64,000 bases of DNA. It comes from Zygnema cylindricum (Eukaryota; Streptophyta; Zygnematophyceae; Zygnematales; Zygnemataceae). This document shows, in pieces, positions 55,274-64,000 of the stretch (its first letter is position 1; every line of letters starts with the position of its first letter). The position numbers and the translations under genes were made by a program. A model generated the notes under the pieces. The model ran no database searches. It had not been told where the DNA came from and worked only from the letters and a program-made list of their open reading frames with translations. The stretch is from contig JBBHKE010001460.1 of NCBI GenBank assembly GCA_037447655.1, forward strand, positions 16,616 through 80,615, read 5' to 3'.

Positions 55274-55990
55274 CGAGTACATATGATGGTTCGTTTTCAT
55301 ACGATTTTTAGAAAAAAACGTCATAAGTTAAAACTTGTAAATTTCGTAGGTAGTTTCGCGTGTAAAATTTAAGACGTGCGAATGTGCGAAGTCGCGTTAC
55401 AATTCGCGCGCACTTTTGCACGTAAATGTTACATAGTAAAATGTAGCGTTTCATTGGTTAGTAAATGCTACGTAGTTAGTGGAGATTTCGCATGCTTTGG
55501 CATTGGTCAGTCTGAGTCCTTGCTGATCAATGATTGGCCCAGGTAAAACCTATTCAACAGAGCGTTGACTTTGCCCTGGCTAGTCTAAGGCGATGATGGA
55601 TAAATAGTGAAGTCTAAAAGAAGAGTAGGCATCTTTTCCTTTGGAAAAAGTTTGTGGAAATTTTGACTAATCTTAGTCATGAGCGAATAATACGAAATTG
55701 GAGCAATGGCATTTTTGTACTGAAATCTCTTACTAACTAAGTAGTGTTTTAGTAGTTAAGAGATATAATTATATAAGAGTGGAGGGTAGAGAAAAATAAA
55801 TTAAAAGAAGGGTTGAGGTGGGAGGGCAAGAGTTCAAACTAATGTTATGTGGACAGAAGCTTCTTCTAATACAAAGTTTATCATTATGAAAGTGTTTTTT
55901 AATGTGAATGTGTATTTTCCAATGTGTGAATGTGTGGTTGAAATTTGTTGTAGTAATGGGATTTTGTGAGAAGTAGGAAATCTTATTACA

Positions 55991-56005
55991 TATAGTATCA
56001 CAGCT
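55991..56005 (+). promoter_or_regulatory. Gypsy primer-binding site
   Basis: TAGTATCACAGCTTTGG, starting two bases past the LTR end, resembles TGGTATCAGAGC (tRNA-iMet 3' end) with two changes. The following CTTTGGTT is usual in plant gypsy leaders. Confidence 0.65.
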
Positions 56006-56798
56006 TTGGTTAGAACATTAGAGACGCTTGCTCACCCGAAAATCGATTACCGTCACCGGTGAGGGTGCTCCGACCTGTGTTGGTGGAACCACAATGTAAA
56101 GTGGTAGAGGATTGGAGGGAAACTAAGTGACCACACTTCGAGCGGCCGCTGGTTAGATGTGGGGCGTGCTTAGGTCCTAAAGACTTAGGCGAGGTGGGTA
56201 GTGTAGCCACCGCTGAATCTCACTCTAATTACCTAGAGGCCAAATAAACTTGCCTTCTCTTAGCGATGATTTATGTGTAAAACGAGGGCTTGAAGCCATG
56301 AAGGGTGAGGATGTGAGGATTAAAGAGTAAAAGATCTTGATGTAGTGGGAAATGGGAAATTTGCTGATGGAGTAGAAACAAAGTGGAGTACTTTACTTCT
56401 TCAAAAGCAAATGAGTCTAGAAATGACTTAAAACTTTTCAAGCCCTAAATTGTTACCTTTTAGAGATTTTCAATTTTGTTGTTGCAAAATTTATAGTTGA
56501 ATCTTACCTTTGAGAGCTTTCTATTTTGCTGTTGCAAAATTTGTGGGGAAATTTTTACCTTTTTGCATCAATGTTTGGGAAATTGAAAAATTGAATTTGC
56601 ACTAACTTAATTTCAATGTCTTGTTGATTTCTCAGATTTTGATATTTTACAAAAGATTTGTTAAGGAGAAGAAGTTTTGGATTCAAACAATCTGAAGACT
56701 TCAAACCTGCAACAAATTTCATTGGGAAATTATATCCTATCTTTTTTTTTGTTTGATTTCATTGTGTGATAATGGCAAATTTTGCATGAAAACGTGAA
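56006..56798 (+). other. Gypsy leader
   Basis: Non-coding stretch between primer site and gag. It has a GC-richer part (56020-56250) then AT-rich sequence with two similar GTTGCAAAATTT segments near 56480 and 56530. Confidence 0.5.
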
Positions 56799-57950
56799 AT
56801 GGAAAATGCCTTGAATGTGTTGAAGAAGCGTACTGTGAAATTGGTCAAAAGATTTAATAATCAGGCTTGTGCTGTGGATGGAAAAATTTTCGAATTGAAA
56901 AGTGAATTGAAAGTTGTTAAAGAAAATATAAATGTTTCAAATGAGAAATTGGATGTAATCATTAACTTAATTTGGACCAAGAATGATGTTAATGACAAAA
57001 AGGTGAGATAAGTAAAAGGAATGCAAGTTTTAGGGAGGATGATCATGATAAACGTAACAAAATAAGAGATCTAAAACTGTGTATTAGTGAAGCACCATCA
57101 TTTGATGGTAAGAAGATTGATGAGTTGGATACGTGGATATTACACATAGAATATTATTTGGAATCTAGGAATTGTGATCGTGATGATTACACTTTTTTGC
57201 TGTCAGTTGTTGTCTGAAGGGTGATGCTCAGATTTGGTATTATACTTAGATAACGTCTAATTTGATTCCTAATAATGTTGACTTGGAAGCTTTTAAAACC
57301 TCGATCAAATCGCGTTTTTTGTCTGTCACCTATAAATCCAGAATGGAAAAAAAATGGTTGAACTGTATGCAAACTAGATATGTGAAAGATTATATTGTGG
57401 AATTTGACTCATCTAGCATTTATCTCATAGGTTTGACTGATGAAATGGCTAAGTTGCATTTCTTGAACTATCTCAATCCTATACTGAAATCAAAACTGAA
57501 ACATCAAAAACGTATTTATCTGAAGAGATTACAAGATAAATCATTGGAATTGGAGAATCAATTAGGATATAACCAGGAAACTCAATCACTCAGGGTAATT
57601 TGAATAAAGTATCGGAGTGGGGTGAGGAGGAATTGGTGGAAGAAGGTCTGAATGTGAGTCTTGTGAATAAACATAATATCTTCAAGGGAATTCAAAGGGG
57701 TGGACAGAGTGTTAATGTAGGAAATAAATTTCACAATAGAGGGGGATACAGTAAGAGTCCTAAACCGAGTATTAATGCTCCAAAACCTAATCTTAACATT
57801 CCCACATGCACTATCTGTTAGAAAAGAGGTCATAAGGCATTTGAGTGTGCACAAGTGAAAAAAATTAACTGTTATAATTCAGGAGAGGAGGGACATTTCC
57901 ACAGAGAGTGCACAAAACCAAAAAAAAAGTCATTTGTTTTAAATGCGGAG
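56799..57950 (+). pseudogene. gag: Gypsy gag with zinc knuckles, broken
   Basis: Frames starting at 56799 show a coiled-coil-like N-terminus (KKRTVKLVKRF, FELKSELKVVKENI). After a stop at 57009 come APSFDGKKIDELDTWILHIE and MEKKWLNCMQTRYVKDYIVE, the retrotransposon gag domain. Knuckles follow at about 57805-57915: CTIC, a stop, KRGHKAFEC, then CYNSGEEGHFHREC in which the second cysteine is replaced. At least four breaks are present. Confidence 0.7.
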
Positions 57951-58299
57951 GTCCAAATCATTACGTTAAGGACTATACAGATAAGGGATCTTTTAAAACA
58001 GTTTATATTAATAAAGGTCTTCAAGAAGATATTGTATTATATTTAGTTGAGCAGGAAGCCCAAAAGGTGGGAAACAGAAAAGACTAGTTGAAAGTCCTTA
58101 GTTGATTCAATCAAATCCAGAGCTTAAAGAGTTAACTCTGGAGGGCAAGCTAACAAACTGAAAGGCTAGGATAGCTGAATTTGTTATGATGCTGACTACA
58201 CTCAATCGTTTGAATAATCCTTCTGATGTAATTCTCAACAACAGACCTATGTTAGGACAGTTAAGTAGTGATGACACCAGACTTAGTTTGATCAGACTG

Positions 58300-58970
58300 A
58301 GTCTTTGGTGGAAGGGAAACCATTGAGAGTTACGGTAGATTCAGGTGCTACATATAAGTTTATTCCACATAAGTTTGTAGAGGAAAATAAAATTCCTACA
58401 GTCATAAGGGAAAAAACTTTGCATTTTCATGTGGCAAATGGTAATAAGTCCACAGTAGATGTACAAACTGACACAATAGAAGTTGATATCCAAAGTCATA
58501 AAATAAAAGTTGTGTGTGATATAATGAATTTGGGTAGTAAAGAGTTAATACTAGGAAAGCTTTCGTTAAATGAACATAACCTTCAAATTAATTAGGAAAC
58601 TAACACCTTGTGAGTGAAGTCTAAAAACGGTTGGAAGGTTTTGCAAGTTTTACATTCGAAAAAGTTGCATAAGAATCATATAAATAATAAAACCAAATTG
58701 GGAGTGGAAGGTTTGATTTCTGCTAAACAATTTAAAAAGAATTTAAAACAAAAAACAAATCATGCTTTCTTGTTATTAGTAACTGAGGCAGTTAGTGATA
58801 AACGGGGGGGGGGGGGGAACACTAACATTGATGTTATTCCTATATCAGACACCACTAAAATTCTTGAAAAACAAAAATCTGATTTTGTAATTGACATGAA
58901 TACATGTGATCCTGATGTTAAAGATTTGATTTTTGAATTTCGAGATGTTTTCCGAAGTGACTTACCCTGA
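58300..58970 (+). pseudogene. pol: Gypsy aspartic protease and linker
   Basis: LRVTVDSGATYKFIPHKFVEE at about 58321-58383 has the D-S-G-A active site, and HVANGNKSTVDVQTD then LILGKLSLNEHN complete the fold. A stop near 58595 separates it from a second frame that leads to FRSDLP, the usual start of the gypsy RT. A run of 13 G at 58805-58817 lies in the linker. Confidence 0.7.
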
Positions 58971-59123
58971 GGGAGGCCACCTTTCTGGGATGTGGAACAT
59001 GTTATTAACCTTTAACGTGGATGTAATCCTTCATCAGAAGAATTTATAAGCACGGTTTTTTTGAGCAAGACGAGTTAAAAAAACAGATCAAAGAGCTTTT
59101 GGAGAAATGACATATTTAGCCCA

Positions 59124-60275
59124 GCAAATCACCATGCGGAGCACCAATCCTCTTCGTGAAAAAGAAAGACGGAACGTTGATAATGTGTGTCAACTATCCT
59201 AGTCTTACTAAGATTACGGTGAATGATAAGTATCCGTTACCACAAATATATGATTTGATAGATCCCTTGAAAGGTGCTAAATTATTTTCTTTGATTGATC
59301 TACGTAGTGGCTTCAATCAGGTGCCAATTAAAACTGAAGATGATGTTAAAACGGCTTTTAGAACTACAGTCGGTCATTTTGAATAGATAGTGATGCCATT
59401 TGGTTTGACGAATGCACCGCCCACTTATCAAAGATTAATGAACCAAACATTTTCGGATTATACAGATAAGTTGGTTTAAGTGTTTATAGATGACATCCTA
59501 ATATACAGTGCAAATCACCATACGAAGCACCAGTCCTCTTCGTAAAAAAAAAAGACGGAACATTGAGAATGTGTGTCGACTATCATAGTCTTAGCAGGAT
59601 TATAATGAAGGATAAGTATTTGTTACCACAAATATATGATTTGATAGATCCCTTGAAAGGTGTTAAATTAATTTCTTTGATTGATCTACGTAGTGGCTTT
59701 AATCAGGTGCCAATTAAAACTGAAGATGTTGTTAAAACGACTTTTAGAACTACAGTCGGTCATTTTGAATAGATAGTGATGCCATTTGGTTTGACGAATG
59801 CACCGCCCACTTATCAAAGATTAATGAACCAAACATTTTCGGATTATACAGATAAGTTGGTTTAAGTGTTTATAGATGACATCCTAATATACACTGCAAA
59901 TCACCATACGAAGCATCAGTCCTCTTCGTAAAAAAAAAAAACGGAACGTTGAGAATATGTGTCGATTATCGCAGTCTTAACATGATTTCGGTGAAGGATA
60001 AGTATCCATTACCACAAATATATGATTTGATAGATCGTTTGTAAGGTGCTAAATTATTTTCTTTGATTGATCTACATAGTGGCTTTAATCAGGTGCTAAT
60101 TAAAACTGAAGATGTTGATAAAACTGTTTTTAGAACTAGAGTCGGTCATTTTGAATAGATAGTGATGCCATTTGGTTTGACGAATGTACCACCCACTTAT
60201 CAAAGATTAATGAACCAAACATTTTCGGATTTTATAGATAAGTTCGTTTAAGTGTTTATAGATGACATTCTAATA
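59124..60275 (+). repeat. pol: 386-bp reverse-transcriptase segment, tandem triplication
   Basis: Units start at 59124, 59510 and 59896 (GCAAATCACCATNCGNAGCA). Each encodes the gypsy RT core: [49 protein letters not shown] and FIDDIL. All three share two in-frame stops, TAG replacing the Trp before VMPFG and TAA before VFIDDIL, so the segment was already dead when it multiplied. Since 386 is not a multiple of three, the units are out of phase with each other. The array ends at the copia junction near 60275. Confidence 0.9.
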
Positions 60276-60325
60276 AACTCTTTCACAGCAGAACAAGAGG
60301 CCATATACTCAGCCTCCATAGTGGA

Positions 60326-61060
60326 CTAAGCAACTACCTTTTGTTGCTTGCTACTCCTACAACAAGCACCTTCTCCCACATACAACACATACCCGAGAGT
60401 ACATCTTCTCATAGGTGCATCCCCATAACTGGCATCACTCCAAGTAGTGATGTTAGTGTGCTCCCCTCCCAAATGCAACCATAAATCCCTAATTCTCACC
60501 AGATATCTCATGAATCTCTTAGTTGACTCCCAATCTCTCTTCTTAGGATCATTTAGACTCCTACTGAGGACTCTAAGTGCTCGTGCTATGTCCGGCCTAG
60601 TACATTTCATAAAGTAGATCAAACTTCGTACAACCTGCCTGTAAGGAATAGACTTTATAAACTGTCTCTCTTCTGGACTCATGTAATCATCTAAGATTAT
60701 CACTCCTCTTTCTGCACTTCCATCACTTACTTTCTTCAAGTCCATGGGGTGGTACAACTATTTGCCTTTTCCATCAGGAATTTCTCAAAAATATTACCTA
60801 TTGCTTCTTTTTGAGTAAGTCTAATGATCCTTTTCCCTCTTATCTCTCTCCACTTGGATTCCCAAAATATATCTTAATCCCCCCAAATCCTTCATGTCAA
60901 ATCTGCTTCTAAGATATTTTTTTAACTTATGCATATTTTTCAAAGACTTATTTAACACCAGCATATCATTCACATAAATTGCAATAAAAATCACACCATT
61001 CTCATCTTCAAACATATAGATAGAATGGTGAGAGCTGATATGGATATATCCCAAAAAGGT
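60326..61060 (-). pseudogene. pol: Copia RT C-terminal part and RNase H, broken
   Basis: IAIYVNDMLVLNKS shows the polymerase box changed from YVDD to YVND, which should abolish activity. FDMKDLGGLRYILGIQVERDK follows to 60821. After a frame break RNase H begins with YRQVVRSLIYFMKCTRPDIA, TWSDASYGDAP and SSKQQKVVA. A stop precedes the STMEAEY-like motif near 60315. Confidence 0.8.
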
Positions 61061-61071
61061 GAGAAACTCAT

Positions 61072-61854
61072 CTAGTTTCTTATTCCACTCTCGGGAGCCT
61101 GCCTCAGTTCATATAAGGAATTTATGAGCCTGCAGACATTGCTCTCTTTTCCTTCCACCAAGAACCCCTCTGGTTGTCGCATATAAAAATCTTCCTTTAA
61201 CTCACCATTAAGAAAGGCGGTCTTAATATCCATCTGGTGTATTTCCATGTCTTCTGCTGCTGTTAGACTGAGGAGAATCCTTGCTGATGGGAACCGAACA
61301 ATTAGAGCAAAAGTCTCCTCATAGTCAATCCCCTCTTTTTGGGTGAACCCCTTTCCTACCAACGGAGCCTTATATCTTTCAATGGTATTATATGGGTTCA
61401 GTTTTAGTTTAAACACCCATTTACAACCAATTGGTTTTCTATACAGAGGGTAGTCTGCTAGTTCCCAAGTATTTGCTTTCATGATGGGGGCGATCTCATC
61501 ATTTATGGCTCTAACCCACCTGTCTTTCTCCGAACTATCCATTGCCTTCGAGTATGATTGAGGCTCATCAAGGTGAGACTGCTTAATTACCTTCTGAGCG
61601 GCCTGTTTTTCCTGTAGCCTTTTGGTGCTTCTTCGTCCTCCCTCAAAGTCCGAAGCTGGAATGGAGGGAAGTCTCGGGTTCCTCCTCACTGTCTCATCGG
61701 CTCCCCTATCCATGGATGCCAGTTCTGGCTCCTCCTCCTCTATCTCCTCAGACTGTATAGAGATATGAGGAGATTTAGGTAAATCTCCTCCATCTTGGAT
61801 CTCCCCTGAATCTGGAAACACATTTTCACTCATGTCTCTTCCGGGAAGGTCCAA
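61072..61854 (-). pseudogene. pol: Copia RT N-terminal part
   Basis: A 260-codon frame. A linker rich in E and P leads to IGCKWVFKLKLNPYNTIERY, GFTQKEGIDYEETFA, QMDIKTAFLNGELKEDFYM and PEGF, the copia RT palm start. It ends after LYELRQAPES, just before the catalytic box, which continues in another frame at 61054. Confidence 0.85.
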
Positions 61855-62860
61855 GTCCTCCTCACTTTCAACTCTAAACCGATTCTTATCATCTTGGTAT
61901 ATTTGAAGGGATCAAACGACTTCCCTTCATCCATGACAACTAGGTGTTTTACCAGAATGATATCTTGTTTAGCTAATTCATAGACTTTATATCCCTTCAC
62001 ATCCTTATCATATCCCACAAAATATCCCCGTTTCCCTTTAGCATCTAGTTTCTAGTTTTTCTTATCTGCGTCAAGACTGTAAACTTGACTACCGAATACT
62101 TTCAGGTGAGAAATAGCTGGTTTTCTTCCAACCCATCTCTCATAAGGTACCTGTCCTTTCACAGCTAAAGTAAGGACTCTATTTTTAATGTAGTTAGCAC
62201 TGTTCATGGCTTCTGCCCAAAACCTTTTTCCTATCTTCTTATCGGCCAACATGCTACGTACAATATCTCTAAGAGTCCGATTTAACCTCTTAGCTACCCC
62301 ATTTTGTTTTAGATTTTTCGGTACGGTTTTCTGATGTTGAACTCCCTTATCCCTCAAGTATTCCTCAAATTGGTTAGAGGTGTTTACTCCCCCATTATCA
62401 CTTCTTATTCTCTTAATGAGGGCTACGTGCAACTTCTCATTCCAGGCTTTATATTCTTTAAAATAAGTAGGTGTTTCAGACTTTGATTTTAGGAAGTAAA
62501 CTCTAGAGTATCTAGACCAGTCATCAGTGATTGTCAACATAAACCTTTTCTCTCCGACTGAGGGTACTTTTACCAGTCCCCAGATGTCTGTGTGGACCAA
62601 ATCTAGTACTTTCTCACCTCTTTATGTGGCAGTTTTGGAAAAAGGAAGTCTGCGAGTCTTACGTTGGGCACATCCACTACAATCATCCATCATTTCATTT
62701 TCCCCAAACTGAATTCTTGCTACTACACCAAGCTTCTTCCTTTCCCTTAGCCTATCAAAGTGCACATGCCCCAACCGCTTATGTCAAATCATCAGGTTTG
62801 GGACACCAACATAGTAAGCATTTTTCTTTCTGGCTACCTTTTTCTTTTATGAAGTAGACT
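61855..62860 (-). pseudogene. pol: Copia pre-integrase and integrase, broken
   Basis: Pre-integrase motifs lie at 62860-62620 (GHVHFDRLRE and CSGCAQRKTRR) with stops. The 182-codon frame 62052-62600 has VHTDIWG, TDDWSRYSRVYFLKS, IRSDNGGV and NGVAKRLNRTLR. The position of the catalytic glutamate again reads K, as in COPIA-A. ANYIKNRVLT and FGSQVYS follow, then GYDKDVKGYKVY near 62018. Confidence 0.8.
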
Positions 62861-62972
62861 TCATCCCCATACTTAGTTCTAAAGACTCCCTTTCTAGTGA
62901 AGGTATTAAACTATTTGTAATCTAACACAAATGCATAGATAAGATTTTTGCTCAACTGAGGAATGTAGAGTA

Positions 62973-63640
62973 TGTAACTCTGAGACCTCCATAGGTCTTT
63001 AGAAAGGGCAGCTTGCAAAAAGCCTTTAGGATAACCCTGACCCCTTTGTGTTTCAGCAAGAATAAATATCACCCTGGCAAAGAAAAACTCTAACTACCTT
63101 CACCCTTGTGAAGGCAAGACTCCCATGAGTCGATACCAAAAAGAATCTCTGAATTTGCTCCGTTGAGCAGTAAGTTATGGAGGGTCAAAGTTGACCTTTT
63201 GTATAGAAGCTCTCTTGGAGAGAGGGTTTTATCTACCAAATTTTCTAAGTCATATCTCTCTCTAAAATTCTATCTACTGACGTACGGCACCAATCATACT
63301 ACTACGTCGTACAGAAAGGTACTGGTGTCGATGTACTTTTTGTACAGACATTGTAGGACATTGCCAAAAAGTCGACACATATCATATCCGGATTTGTTTG
63401 CGTAATCCTTAGAGATGCCAAAATCCAATGTCATGGTGCCACGTGTTATCCGATGTGGCGATGACCACAAACCACCGAAATCCTTTTCCACGATCTCGGC
63501 ATTTATTCTCGCCGTCCGATTAAATGCAAATTTCAATCTTAGCCGTCATAAATAAATGCGCGCTATTCGTTTCGCTATTGAAACAAATGCGCGATACTTG
63601 TTTCTTCTCCGTACCTTAATCCGTATTTGTAGAAACTAAT
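62973..63640 (-). repeat. LTR-X copy (iv)
   Basis: On the minus strand it has paired GAAACAAATGCGCG-like blocks, AACACGTGGCACC (63450), a GTACAGAAAGTAC-like motif, a CCTTTTGTATAGAAG TATA region and an ACTCATGGGAGTC leader. It also has ATGGAGGTCTCAGAG, the gag start, ending GTTACA at 62973. The far end is replaced by the SINE-like unit. Copy (iii) matches it across the TRG-1 insertion site. Confidence 0.65.
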
Positions 63641-63654
63641 GGTTTTATTAGTAA

Positions 63655-64000
63655 TTTCTAGGTCTGAAAAGAAATATAGAAGTCGAGGCAGTCTATCTCT
63701 AACTTCTCTCTCCAACTCTCAAACTTGTCGCAGTCACTGAGAAATTGGAGAGGACGCTAGAGCCATGGCTACCTTGGCTATCCTGAGGTTTACGGGAATT
63801 TTATATTAGGGTTTATATATTTAATTAAAATGTATGTGCCGGCGGCAGGATTTGATCCTTGTACCTGCCGGCCGGCAGACATGAAGTAGCCAGTAGCCTT
63901 AGCCGTTTCATCTAGCGGTAGTGTTACCTAGCATCGGCCGGCCGTCCATGTTCCTAGTTTAGGACGGCGGCCGTGTATGTAAAATTAATTTATATATTTG
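63655..64000 (-). mobile_element. SINE-like unit, third copy
   Basis: It shares TAGGTCTGAA, CTTGTCGCAGTCACTGA, CTAGAGCCATGGCTAC and CAGGATTTGATCCTTGTACC with 12230-12503. The reverse strand gives AGGATCAAATCCTG as B box and GCTAGATGAAACGG as a possible A box. The palindromic GCCGGCCGGC near 63865 and again near 63935 is specific to this copy. The unit reaches the window end. Confidence 0.5.

Larger units (their letters stand above)
53882..55990 (+). repeat. Gypsy 5' LTR, split by a DNA transposon
   Basis: It starts TGTAACACTAAT and ends TCTTATTACA. Removing 54143-55273 leaves 978 bp that match the solo LTR at 19609-20560. Shared blocks include GGGGTCAAACTAACAAGTGG, GTACTAATAGTCGTTTAG and AATGATTGGCCCAGGTAAAA. 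Confidence 0.8.
53882..60275 (+). mobile_element. Ty3/gypsy LTR retrotransposon, 3'-truncated
   Basis: A 5' LTR (53882-55990, including a foreign insertion) is followed by a primer-binding site, a leader, gag, zinc knuckles, protease and RT in order. The element stops within an RT array at 60275, where a minus-strand copia begins. RNase H, integrase and the 3' LTR are absent. Many stops make all of it non-functional. A solo LTR of the same family is at 19609-20560. Confidence 0.8.
60276..62972 (-). mobile_element. Minus-strand Ty1/copia pol remnant joined to LTR-X
   Basis: Read from 62972 down: protease end and pre-integrase, integrase, RT, RNase H, then truncation at about 60276. At the 5' side LTR-X ends (GTTACA, 62973) and the sequence continues directly in YILYIPQLSKNL, the segment just after protease. 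The primer site, gag and most of the protease have therefore been deleted. No 3' LTR is present. Confidence 0.75.

Noticed and set aside
59380-59880. Recurrent TAG and TAA in the RT units as stop-codon reassignment
   Set aside because: The host genes end at ordinary stops and the units are copies of one ancestor, so shared inherited mutations explain it.

Overview
This is nuclear DNA of a streptophyte plant, probably a charophyte alga or bryophyte-grade plant. The evidence is one plant-type galactolipid synthase with GT-AG introns, a second intron-bearing secreted-protein gene, and dense LTR retrotransposon and MITE nests. There are no rRNA genes, tRNA genes, CRISPR arrays or bacterial operons. 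There is one 10-N assembly gap at 2676-2685. The species cannot be fixed from the sequence.

Only two host genes look intact, and both are split over eight coding exons. The first (29521-34287, +) encodes a 447-residue monogalactosyldiacylglycerol synthase, the plastid-envelope GT28 enzyme that makes the main thylakoid lipid. One of its exons has only 21 codons. The second (39113-42692, +) encodes a 590-residue secreted, heavily N-glycosylated protein of parallel beta-helix (pectin-lyase-like) character.

Nearly everything else is transposon. 1-2270: nested TA-target MITEs with TACACC...GGTGTA ends. 2745-3475: a second MITE family and a hAT end. 3704-10161: a full-length but decayed Ty1/copia element (COPIA-A). 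10162-13870: minisatellites, a MITE, a GTAC-rich tract, a SINE-like unit and a copia LTR (LTR-X). 13878-15908: two PIF/Harbinger-like elements, one split by a MITE. 17700-24735: SINE-like unit, LTR-X, and an older minus-strand copia (COPIA-X) interrupted by a solo gypsy LTR and by a complete 3.5-kb gag-only retrotransposon (TRG-1). 25345-27035: two abutting Harbinger-like elements. 34300-39080: MITE fragments and the second gene's promoter. 43448-44340: a hAT element with a perfect 8-bp target duplication. 45260-46550: MITEs. 47989-52428: a copia-type element without pol (COPIA-B). 53882-60275: a Ty3/gypsy element with a DNA transposon in its LTR and a triplicated reverse-transcriptase segment. 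60276-63640: a minus-strand copia pol remnant joined to LTR-X. 63655-64000: a SINE-like unit.

The most notable pattern links three copia families, A, B and X. In each, the gag start codon lies inside the LTR. The reading frame then runs through a primer-binding site that matches the anticodon arm, not the 3' end, of plant initiator tRNA-Met. This combines Ty1-style overlap of gag and LTR with the half-tRNA priming known from Drosophila copia and yeast Ty5.
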